A stretch of 64,000 bases of DNA, from positions 270,218 through 334,217 of the forward strand of contig NZ_VIYJ01000009.1 of the NCBI RefSeq assembly GCF_008087085.1, written 5' to 3'. This document shows, piece after piece, positions 56,512-64,000 of the stretch (positions are counted from its first letter, which is position 1; each line of letters starts with the position of its first letter). A model generated the notes under the pieces. The model ran no database searches. It had not been told where the DNA came from and saw nothing but the letters and a program-made list of their open reading frames with translations. The DNA comes from Nocardioides rubriscoriae (lineage in GTDB: Bacteria; Actinomycetota; Actinomycetes; Propionibacteriales; Nocardioidaceae). The position numbers and the translations under genes were made by a program.

Positions 56512-56982
56512 GTTGAACTCGCTTTCAGCCTCAGGACGGTTGCGATCTATTACTTACGATTTGAACAGTTCCACCGTGTCACGCTTTCGAAAGACTCGCA
56601 ACCCCAATCGCCTGGGTCGTCGATAGTCGTTCTGCCGCGTCACGGACAAACGGCCGCGCGTGTGTCACAGTTGGATGATGAGCGCTGTAGCGACACCTGG
56701 AGGACGCGCCCGGCACGGGACGGCCTCGGAGGGGTCACGTCCGGGCGAGCACGACCTGCGTTCATCCTCCGCCGCCACCTCACTTCGCCGACTCGGTGCG
56801 TCGTCTACTGCCCCGCACGACGCAGCAGCCCAGCAGCGACACAAGGCACCGGCACAGCAACCGTTTCTCGTATCACCAGAGCCGACGATCGCGACGCAGC
56901 GTGCCCAGATGCTCACCCACGGCCACCCCCCTCTCAGGTCCGCCGTCAACGACCGAACCCCGCGCCGTAAACTGCGGCTCTC
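56512..56982. other. Divergent control region between Ubl operon and XRE-ImmA gene
   Basis: 471 bp without a convincing gene. The left end holds the TTACTTAC motif and an A+T-richer patch. A 108-codon frame (56660-56986) ends with a GTGA overlap on the XRE-ImmA start, but its sequence is low-complexity and not protein-like. Confidence 0.45.
56550..56557. promoter_or_regulatory. TTACTTAC motif in the Ubl operon control region
   Basis: TTACTTAC (read as GTAAGTAA on the operon strand) lies 39-46 bp upstream of the Ubl ATG, followed by TAATAGAT that could be a -10 box. The same octamer occurs three times in the divergent promoter region at 47.9 kb. Confidence 0.5.
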
Positions 56983-58113
56983 GTGAGAACTCCCGGACCA
57001 GAAGGTGCAAATACGTCACCTTCGGAAGCCGCCACTGAAGCTGCGCGCCTCTTCTCTGCATACCGGCTCCAGGTCGCCCGAGAAGCCAATGGACTGAGCA
57101 AATCCACCCTAAGCAAAGCGATCGGGGTTTCGGCGCCCGCGCTGTCTCAGTTCGAGAATGGCCAAGCGAAGCCGAAGGCGGCCACCCTGCAGAAGATCGC
57201 CGAGGAACTCGACTTCCCCCCTGAGTTCTTCTCAACAAGCAAACTCGTCGTCGACCCGACTCAGGCAGACGAAGCACGCATGGACTACTACGGCCACTTC
57301 AGGTCGCAGCGATCGATGTCAGTCACCAAGAGAAGGCAATCGCTCACCGTCGCACACCTTCTACGTGACGTCGCTGGGGTTCTCGAACGGCACGTCCAAC
57401 TCCCCGAGACGACGCTGCCCAACCTGGCCGGATACAACGCCGAAGAGGCCGCCCGTGCCATCAGACAGCACCTCTCAATGTCACCGGGCCCGATTGGTGA
57501 CGTCATCCAGACACTCGAACGGCAGGGCGTGGTTTGCGCACGCTTCCCGTTCGATGCAGACAACATCTCTGCGTTCAGCGTTCCGTCTAACGAACGAACC
57601 TTCCTTGTCCTTCACGCACCGAAAAGGCCCAAGCGCGATCGAGACCGATTCAGCGCAAGCCACGAACTCGGGCACCTCCTCCTGCATGACCTCGTCGAGG
57701 CCCTAGCAGCGAAAGAAACGGAGAGAGAAGCCGACAGATTCGCCTCTGAGTTCCTTATGCCTGCAGACGACATCCGCGACGAGCTCCCCTCCCGCATCGA
57801 CTGGCCCCGGTTCGTCACCCTCAAGAAACGCTGGGGCACCTCCATCGGCGCACTCCTACGCCGTGCTCGCGATCTCGAAGTCATGACGCCACAGACCTAC
57901 CTCCAAGGCGTCAAGACCATCAGCGCACGCGGATGGCGACACGACGAGCCGGGAGACCTCGGGCCCGCCGAGACACCACAACTACTCGACTCCGCTGTCC
58001 GGCTCTCCGAACTCACCACCACCGACATCGCGAACGAGAGCGGCTGGCCCCAGGTGAAGGTTGAAGCTCTCTTCAAAGCTACCCAGGACGCCCGCCCCTC
58101 TCTACAGCTGTAG
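56983..58113 (+). CDS. XRE-HTH and ImmA/IrrE metallopeptidase protein
   Basis: A 376-residue regulator-protease. The HTH (about 25-80) reads REANGLSKSTLSKAIGVSAP and LSQFENGQAKPKAATLQKI. The zinc peptidase has HELGH (227-231) and a third-ligand Glu in EREADRFASEFLMP. Such proteins cleave repressors or antitoxins, including in phage and mobile-element switches. It is divergent to the Ubl operon and is a candidate trigger for it. The start GTG 56983 is supported only weakly. Confidence 0.85.
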   Translation: MRTPGPEGANTSPSEAATEAARLFSAYRLQVAREANGLSKSTLSKAIGVSAPALSQFENGQAKPKAATLQKIAEELDFPPEFFSTSKLVVDPTQADEARMDYYGHFRSQRSMSVTKRRQSLTVAHLLRDVAGVLERHVQLPETTLPNLAGYNAEEAARAIRQHLSMSPGPIGDVIQTLERQGVVCARFPFDADNISAFSVPSNERTFLVLHAPKRPKRDRDRFSASHELGHLLLHDLVEALAAKETEREADRFASEFLMPADDIRDELPSRIDWPRFVTLKKRWGTSIGALLRRARDLEVMTPQTYLQGVKTISARGWRHDEPGDLGPAETPQLLDSAVRLSELTTTDIANESGWPQVKVEALFKATQDARPSLQL

Positions 58114-58300
58114 GCGCCGAACTATCAGCCGTCAGTCCACGACCAATGCCCCGGCCAGCCAGCACTGTCGAGAGCGCGCTACTGGTGGAGCTGCTCAGAT
58201 CCGGGTCACCGGGGCAGTGCCAACGAACGCTGCGATCAAGACTCGGCCCCTAACGGTTGACCACTTTCAGAGATGGCCGGCTGCGTTCTCACACGTCGGG

Positions 58301-58803
58301 TCAGGAGCGGCCGGATACCTGATGTCGCCGCTGGAGGAGCTGCTGAGCGAAGTCCCAGACAGCTCCTTCGCGGTTCGGGGGGTCTGCAGGTAGAACTACC
58401 GGCCCACGGCCCTCCAGGTCCAGACTCCACACCGCGTCGACGGCTACTTTCTTCTTGTGGTTGTAGTAGTCGCTGGACTCTCGGACTTCCTGCAGTGACA
58501 CCCGAGTAATTGCCCCTAGCTAGGGGGAACCATTCAGCCTCGACGTCGCTCAGGAAGGGCACGTCGGTCTTCTGCGGGTTCGTCTTTGCGGTCGCTTTCG
58601 CGAGGCAGATGCCGGCCTGCGTCAGTCCGATGATCGACCCAGTTGTACTCGTCGTGAGTGATCCGGTTAGCCGAGGTGATCACCCGGTCAGGACTGAAAA
58701 CCCGTGTTGCTGCGATGAGCTGGTCCGGCGCCAATCTGCCGTCCACTTTGAAGAGTGAGGTGAGCTCGCCGTCTTCGATGGAGAATCGCATGTGCCCCAT
58801 CAT
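58301..58803 (-). pseudogene. Broken gene of unknown family, two probable frameshifts
   Basis: ATG 58803 opens a frame (MRFSIEDGELTSLFKVDGRL, ANRITHDEYNWVDHRTDAG) that appears to continue in another frame near 58620 (ICLAKATAKTNPQKTDVPFL, VEAEWFPLA) and in a third frame near 58500 (VSLQEVRESSDYYNHKKKVA) to a stop at 58301. The pieces look like one protein. I do not recognise the family. The first stretch could instead be a short independent gene. Confidence 0.35.
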
Positions 58804-58967
58804 GACGTCCGTGCGAACTAGGGGCTTCCGTACCGACTACAGGCATCACCGGGTTGTTGCGGCACGCAGGTTCTGGAGTCCTGCTCCGGTAGGAGCCGTG
58901 CCCAGCGAGACGGCTTTTGGACAGTCAGCCCGCGGCCGACGGGAACATGATCAACCAGGAAGCCTCA

Positions 58968-59964
58968 TCACCCCACATGGACTGCGGGTCGAAACGGTTC
59001 GAGATGATGACGCAGAGGATGAGCCTCACCGTGTAGTGCTTCCTCGGCCACGGTTCGGCCCATCCCGGCGACTAGGTCGGCAATCTGTACACGCGCGTCG
59101 GCCTTGGAGTCGACCTGGTGGATGTCGCGGACAGTGACGCCCTGACCTGCAAGCGACGGAGCGACAAGATCGGGCCTGGCCAAGTGAAACTTGAGGTCCT
59201 CAATCGTTTCGGGAGTAAGCACCTTCGCGTCATCGTGGATCACGACCACGTCACGGCCGGACCTCATGCCCCAGCTTCGGGCGGTCTGGCTGATTGCAGA
59301 GAGTGCAGGATCGAGCGTTCGTAGTTTCCTGGTTCCCTCCAGGCCCGCCTGTTGACGAGCAAGTTCCGGCAGGTGAGGCGTGCCTCCCCAGATCATGCCG
59401 ATGAGATCACTGAGGAGACCGGTGCAGTGCTGGCCGAGGGTGAGAAGTTGTGCTTGAAGTGCTGCGAGGCGGGCCTGAATCTCAGCCTCCCCAGGAGATC
59501 GAAGGAGGTGGTTGTAGGTCTCGAGGGTCTCGTCCCAGGCGCTGCCAAGCTCTCGCGGAGCACGCTTGTACAGGGTCATCAGGACCTTGAGCGCCAGATC
59601 TCCGGCGTAGATGTCGATACCGCGAGCGTGCATCTGTTCCTCGACGGTCGAGTCGAAGAGTTTGCAAGTCAGAAAGTAGCGCTTCTCGGTCAGGTGGACC
59701 TGGCAGTGCCCCTCGACCTCGGTATGGCGCAGTAGCCACCGGGCAGAATCGAGGTCCTTCTTCTTGAGCAGGTCCTTGGACTTGAGGCTCCTCAGTTCGG
59801 GCGCCTGTGCGCTCGCGAAGTTCGTCCATCAGCCCCTGCGACTGCTCGGCTGCGATGGCGACGCCGGCGTGCGCGAGGACCGTCGCGTTGCCCCCGAAAA
59901 GGTTCTCGCCGTCGTTGCCGGACTCGTCGCAGGCGACCTCGATCGCCGTCGTGCTGTTCTGCAT
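58968..59964 (-). pseudogene. DUF3800 gene with a single frameshift
   Basis: ATG 59964 (GGAG upstream) starts the DUF3800 N-terminus with VACDESGNDGEN, the conserved acidic DE motif. After ELRERTG the frame is lost in a C-run at about 59799-59803; in the next frame the protein continues LRSLKSKDLLKKKDLDSAR, LKVLMTLYKRAPRELG, VVVIHDDAK and the terminal VQIADLVAG block. Deleting one C restores the whole 330-residue protein. DUF3800 proteins are RNase H-like and often travel on mobile elements. Confidence 0.7.
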
Positions 59965-60568
59965 CGAGACTCCGAACTCCGGTGCTGTTACCTGCACCCG
60001 GGGTCCCATCGTGGCGCAGTAGCTGTAACCCTGCACCCGGGATTGCCCGGCTGGGGGAGTGCACTGGTGTTCTCGGCCGTAGATACGTGCTCTTCGTTCC
60101 CTGGCGACCGGCGGCCAGGGCGTACCGCCGGCCTCCGCGCCCGGCGCTCTCACAAGCGGCGCCACCTTGGTACGGCTACGGCGGGGTGCGCCCAGGTGAA
60201 CCCGGCACCTTGCCGTGCCGGAACCACACCCTGAACTTCGCAGACCCGGACATCGTGACTTTAGCCCACTACGCGTCGACCTCACTCACTGGACGGTTCA
60301 TGCCCTCGAATCAGCAATTGGGACCGTGAACTCACCTTCCAGCCCGCACCTGAAGACAGGTCAGTCAGTCGAGCATCAAGAACGGACCGCCCACAGCAGA
60401 AAAGGTGTCAGTGCCGCACGGGTCGGCGACACCATCGAGCAGACGGCGCCCGGAACGATCCGAATCATCAAGTGCTACGGCGGTCGACAGTGCCCGCAAC
60501 CCCTTGAGCAGCCGAAAGTGGTGGATGACCGCCCCGTTCAGTCGCGCCTAGATCAGTGGTCGGTGGGA
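59965..60568. other. 604-bp gap between DUF3800 and Abi_2 genes
   Basis: Frames here are short or overlap the neighbours and have no family character. A CTGCACCCGG repeat occurs twice (about 59992 and 60031). No RNA gene or clear terminator is seen. Confidence 0.35.
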
Positions 60569-61445
60569 TCAGTACGGCGACGGATTGAGAATGCCGCTCT
60601 TGAAGGTCGCGTCCGACTTCATAAGCCGCTCCACCGCTACTGCCAGCGGGGGGCGACTTACGCCGGCATTGAACAGATCGAGCGCCAGGAAGACCTTGAA
60701 GTGACTCTTCTCGTTGAACTGACCCACCTGCCGCTTGGCGCGTCCCACGTACTTAGGCAGCACGGACGGGGGGTTCTTTGCCACGTCGTTCCACAGCCGC
60801 GACCCATGGGCGCATTCATTGCGCAAGGCGACGAACGATCTGATCTGGGACGAGAAGCCCTGGTTACCGACTGAGAAATCCGAGGCCATCCTCCTTCGGA
60901 CCTCGTCCTCGACGCAGTACTCGATGCACTTCGACAGTGTGCCGAAAGACATCACCTCCACCGCCGCCCACACCGGGAGGTCGGTGTAGGTCCCCGAACC
61001 GGTGCGGTGACGTGCGATGAATGGGGCCTTGGACCGGTCGAGGTCTCTGAGCACCAGGTCATGCACCGGCATCCCTGATGCCCCGACCGAGTGGTAGGCG
61101 CTCTGGTCCCAGAACGTTTCGTAGGGTGCGACCTTCTCGCCGTAGTGCAATGAGAAGCGTGCACGCAGTGCGGTCTCGACCCGGGCGAGATGGCGCAGCG
61201 ACAGGTCGCGTAAGAGCGCGTCGAGCGCATGAACTCGCCGGATCTCAGCGAGCGTCACACCGGGGCGGAAGTGGTTGTCGCCGCCTGCCGGGTCAACTTG
61301 AAAGAACCGGGCGTAGCCCGAGAACTGGTAGTAGTTCGTACGGCTCAGGAAGTCGCGACACTGGACGTGGTCGGGCACGACGAGCCCACGCTGCCTCAGC
61401 AGTGCGACCCTGGTCTTCGGGGCTCAGCCATTGTTTGCGCGCCAT
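60569..61445 (-). pseudogene. Abi_2/AbiD-F (HEPN) gene with an early frameshift
   Basis: The body (from 61378) is an Abi_2 abortive-infection protein: NYYQFSGYARFF, LRDLSLRHLARVETALRARF and the HEPN-type RNase motif RNECAHGSRLWN. The family N-terminus MARKQWLSPEDQ is encoded from ATG 61445 but in another frame. The shift is at a GGG run (61408-61410); removing one G joins PEDQ to VALLRQRGLVV. A shorter protein from GTG 61378 is possible. It is either a real inactivation or a sequence error. Confidence 0.72.
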
Positions 61446-61791
61446 AGTCCGCAGAGCGTAAAAGACCCCTGCGCATTTGAGCTGTCAGCGTCTCTCCTTC
61501 AAGACACCGCCAAGCTTGGCAGGGGTGCTGTTGCGGAAGACAGTATCACTGATCCGAGCAAGGACTCAGCCCACTCAGGGAGGTCGGTACCCCGGGATCC
61601 TCCTCCCTCCCAAGCTGACGGCGCGTGTCCGGTGGGTGCCAAGGCGAAACTTCGACCACTGTCTAACAGCGGTTCATTCGGGTCACCCGCCCGGAGGCGG
61701 GCACGGAAGGGCCAGGCGTCTCATGCTGGCGCCCCCTCTGGGGGCCTCGACGGGCCCCGGGACTGTCGGTGCCGTCAGGCACGATCCGGCC
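61446..61791. other. 346-bp gap, no convincing gene
   Basis: The frame of the downstream membrane protein stays open here, but the sequence is unlike a protein until ATG 61792. It probably holds divergent promoters. Confidence 0.35.
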
Positions 61792-62631
61792 ATGGCAGTC
61801 GACTGGGTGGCAAGAGGGATCGCTATCGCCTCGACAGGGACCTCCCTGATGGCGCTGATGTGGGCAATCACGTCCTGGCGGCTCTCCGGCGCCTCAATCC
61901 GAGTCCACTGCCTGGCCTACCGGGGTGTCGTAGTCATCCGGATGTTCAACGCCGGCCGTACAAGCGATTCCATCGAGCACGTCGTTCTGGGAGGTCTGCG
62001 AGGCGGCCTCGGGGGCGTGGACCTCACTTCGCAGATGTGTCTTCCCGTCACGCTGCCTCCCGGCCAGGGACAACGCTGGCAGCTCAGTTCCAACGCCCCG
62101 CCTTTCGCCGACCGTGCCGGGTCACTTCGCGCAGGGTGGGACTCGCTCTGGGTGCTTCGTGGATCAATGCGTCAGACCCGGGTGGAGGTGATTCCTGTCG
62201 ATGCGACTGAACCGCCGCGAGTCGGGTGGCGACTGGTCCCTCGACGAGACAACCTGTCTAGGTACGCGCCGCTGATTGTGGGCTGGCCAATTGTTGTCGT
62301 TGCCGGCCTGCCGGACGTGTCTTTGACCGTGAAGTCGTACCTCCTGCTGACCACGTTGGCCGGACTGGGGATCCGGGCCGCCTGGACAGCCGGGTCCGAC
62401 CGACGCTTCCAACGTCGGCGGTTCGAGCGTTGGATGCTAGTCGCCGCGCTCGTCTGCGCCTTCGTGGAGACCATCATTCACGTGGACGCAGACAACACCG
62501 CATCGCCAGCCGCAGCACACCAGGCGATCCAACTCGCGTATCTGCTCGCTGCCGTGACGCTGGCGGTCCCAGGACTGGCGAGTCAGCTGATCGCTGTTGG
62601 ACGGAGACTCCGCCGACGTGTTCGAAGCTGA
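61792..62631 (+). CDS. Hypothetical membrane protein, about five helices
   Basis: A 279-residue protein. Helix 1 is ARGIAIASTGTSLMALMWAI. A soluble beta-rich domain of about 130 residues follows, then APLIVGWPIVVVAGL, YLLLTTLAGLGIRAAW, MLVAALVCAFVETIIHV and AIQLAYLLAAVTLAVPGLAS. I do not recognise the family. Two-part proteins of this shape occur as membrane effectors in defence islands, but nothing here proves that role. Confidence 0.55.
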   Translation: MAVDWVARGIAIASTGTSLMALMWAITSWRLSGASIRVHCLAYRGVVVIRMFNAGRTSDSIEHVVLGGLRGGLGGVDLTSQMCLPVTLPPGQGQRWQLSSNAPPFADRAGSLRAGWDSLWVLRGSMRQTRVEVIPVDATEPPRVGWRLVPRRDNLSRYAPLIVGWPIVVVAGLPDVSLTVKSYLLLTTLAGLGIRAAWTAGSDRRFQRRRFERWMLVAALVCAFVETIIHVDADNTASPAAAHQAIQLAYLLAAVTLAVPGLASQLIAVGRRLRRRVRS

Positions 62632-63040
62632 TTGGGTCGCAACTCGAGCCGACCGCCGACGGTACGGCCGCGATCGGCATCCACGGGCGCCCCGGCTGTC
62701 GCTCGCGCCAATCTCTCGACGAACCCCTCAGCCGGTCAACCATCAGTCGAGACCCTGGAGCCGTAGCCTCAGACCGTGGAATTTCCCGCGAACTGGCCGG
62801 ACGAGCCGATGCGAGCACACATGACGGATGTGTCCACGCGAGAAAGGTTTCGATCTGTGAGGCCCGCGCATCGGAGGTCACTGATCCGTACAGCGGGAGC
62901 TTGATTGGCTCTTCGACGGAGTCGATGAGCAGCCGGCTCCGACACTCCCAGATCCAGGCGCGTCCGTTGCCGTAATGGTCTCGGGATCCGCGTCGCACCA
63001 CTGGGGTGTCCAGCCTGCCCGTCACCGCGGCGACCGGCAC
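62474..63040 (-). CDS. Uncertain minus-strand gene, possibly truncated
   Basis: GTG 63040 has a good GGGAGG ribosome site 6 bp upstream, and residues 1-90 look protein-like (GRAWIWECRSRLLIDSVEEP; YGSVTSDARASQIETFLAW). The last 60 residues are antisense to the membrane-protein gene and low in character, so the true end may have been lost by frameshift. The family is unknown. Confidence 0.3.
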   Translation of the reverse strand: MPVAAVTGRLDTPVVRRGSRDHYGNGRAWIWECRSRLLIDSVEEPIKLPLYGSVTSDARASQIETFLAWTHPSCVLASARPASSREIPRSEATAPGSRLMVDRLRGSSRDWRERQPGRPWMPIAAVPSAVGSSCDPISFEHVGGVSVQQRSADSPVLGPPASRQRADTRVGSPGVLRLAMRCCLRPRE

Positions 63041-63081
63041 GGTGAGCCTCCCAACGACGAGTGGGAAACGACGGTTTCTGA

Positions 63082-63897
63082 TCTAACGGTGGTGTCATTT
63101 CTGTCTGCCCGAAACTAGGAAGCACTGCAAAGCATGACTTCGTCACAAGACGAGAACGCAAACTCTCTGAACGCGCATATCAGGCTGCACTGAATGGTCG
63201 TTCGAATGGGCAACGAGGGCAGTTTGCAGCCCACCGCCCTAGAGTTATGAACGCCATAACGCTCGCTGCGGTCGAGGCTGAATGCAAGACCATTTCAATC
63301 TGGGGCGCCGGCAACTGCAACGACCTCAAACTCGATGAATTATGCCACAACTTTAAGGTTGTTAATCTTGTCGATTGTGATTTAGCGGCACTTGGTACGG
63401 CAGTCGCGCGCGCCAGGTTAGCCAGTCCAACTGGCACAACGGGAAACCTGCGAACCGCGTATGCCGACTTGTCGGGCACCTTGGTTTCCCGACTGCCGAA
63501 AGCGGACCTAACTGTCTCATTGTGCGTGCTGACTCAGCTAATCGATACCCAAATCCAAGGGCTTAACGCAAGCCTCGGCTAAACGCGGAATACTAATGAA
63601 CAGATCGCAGTCACTGTTAGTAAGCAGCGCCTCCACACCCTGATCCGGTCAATTCCATCCGGCCGACGAGGTTTCCTCGTGACTGACGTTGTTTCGAGCA
63701 GAACCTCTCTCGGACTGTGGGACCGGTCCGTAACGCCTGAATCGCAATTGATCGAGTCCATACGGTCAAAAAACTTTTTTGCAGGCACCACTCCATCTGC
63801 GGTTCAAGACGTTGCCGACGATCTGGGAGCGGTCCGAGTTACCCTACTGGACACCTGGATCTGGGACATTGGTGGCTCTTCACAGTTGAAGGTGTAG
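63082..63897 (+). pseudogene. SAM-methyltransferase-like gene with an in-frame stop
   Basis: One frame, open from 63082, is split by TAA at 63580-63582. The first part has TISIWGAGNCNDLKLDELC, KVVNLVDCDLAALGTAV and ADLTVSLCVLTQLID, a Rossmann methyltransferase pattern. After the stop the protein goes on with TVSKQRLHTLIRSIPSGRRG and FLVTDVVSSRTSLGLW to LDTWIWDIGGSSQLKV. No good start codon precedes ATG 63247, so the 5' end may be lost too. It is clearly lower in G+C than its surroundings. Confidence 0.6.
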
Positions 63898-63940
63898 GTG
63901 CCGGTCAGGAGTTCGCGGCGCGTCGGTGACCGGAGATGGG

Positions 63941-64000
63941 TCGAGGTCTTCCGAGGATGGAAGTTCCTACACAGCCATCGGGAAGACCTCGACATGGACG
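63941..64000 (+). mobile_element. Possible 5' edge of an insertion element
   Basis: TCGAGGTCTTCC (63941-63952) pairs with GGAAGACCTCGA (63981-63992), with further pairing inside (GATGG/CCATC). The hairpin sits directly before ATG 63994, whose frame runs off the window. Such hairpins protect transposase genes from outside transcription. The identity is a guess from layout. Confidence 0.35.

Noticed and set aside
56660..56986. A 108-codon frame ending in a GTGA overlap with the XRE-ImmA start
   Set aside because: The overlap looks like coupling, but the sequence is low-complexity, lacks a ribosome site and reads poorly as a protein.
60215..60874. A 219-codon plus-strand frame opposite the Abi_2 gene
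   Set aside because: Its second half is antisense to clear Abi_2 sequence and the first half has no motif.
63900..64000. Second copy of the tRNA-Leu 3' end as attachment site at the right edge
   Set aside because: No match to the tRNA T-arm or acceptor sequence is seen in the last kilobases, so the island end lies elsewhere.

Overview
The window is high-G+C actinobacterial chromosome from around the replication origin, most like Nocardioidaceae (Nocardioides and relatives). Support for this is the gene order trxB-trxA ... parB-parA-rsmG-jag-yidC-yidD-rnpA-rpmH-dnaA-dnaN-gnd-recF-dciA-gyrB-gyrA-DUF3566, the tRNA-Ile/DLW-39/tRNA-Ala cluster, and the fhaA-fhaB-pstP-rodA-pbpA-pknA-pknB operon. 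The genus is inferred from gene order and protein style only.

Region 1 (1-23.6 kb) is the origin core. It holds the thioredoxin pair, an aminotransferase, an acyltransferase, the ParAB segregation pair with two parS sites, a leftward RNA-processing and membrane-insertion string (rpmH-rnpA-yidD-yidC-jag-rsmG), and the rightward replication string (dnaA, dnaN, recF, dciA, gyrB, gyrA). Many neighbours overlap by 4 bp or are separated by under 10 bp, which indicates translational coupling. Region 2 (23.6-31.4 kb) carries an LprG/P55-like lipoprotein-MFS pair, a second lipoprotein, a metallo-beta-lactamase-fold enzyme, SURF1, DUF3817, a cyclophilin and a rhomboid protease. Region 3 (31.4-42.3 kb) starts with a compact cluster of near-perfect DnaA boxes. 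It continues with a CrgA that looks internally duplicated, a DUF881 protein, and the seven-gene Ser/Thr-phosphorylation and peptidoglycan operon. It ends at tRNA-Leu(CAG).

Region 4 (42.3-64 kb), directly downstream of tRNA-Leu, is an accessory island. Its base and codon use are more mixed, and it contains many broken genes and two coherent systems. The first (43.5-48.6 kb) is nucleotide-centred: a nucleoside-deoxyribosyltransferase-like (NDT) fold fused to MazG, a large AAA+ ATPase, a P-loop nucleotide kinase, a second NDT-like protein on the opposite strand, and a divergent HTH/coiled-coil protein. The second (52.8-56.5 kb) is a leftward ubiquitin-like conjugation operon: a one-domain Ubl, an E2-like protein with no cysteine, a JAB-E1 fusion, and a Cys-containing protein I do not recognise. 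A divergent XRE-ImmA/IrrE protein lies beside it. The motif TTACTTAC occurs in the control regions of both systems and may link their regulation. The rest of the island holds an AlkD-like HEAT protein, a frameshifted DUF3800 gene, a frameshifted Abi_2/HEPN gene, a methyltransferase-like pseudogene with an in-frame stop, and the apparent 5' edge of another mobile element at the right end.

In the core, replication, segregation, topology and envelope assembly are grouped as usual for the phylum. The island looks like a defence or conflict cargo site at tRNA-Leu undergoing turnover, with two intact systems among decayed ones. No integrase was seen, and the far end of the island is probably outside the window.
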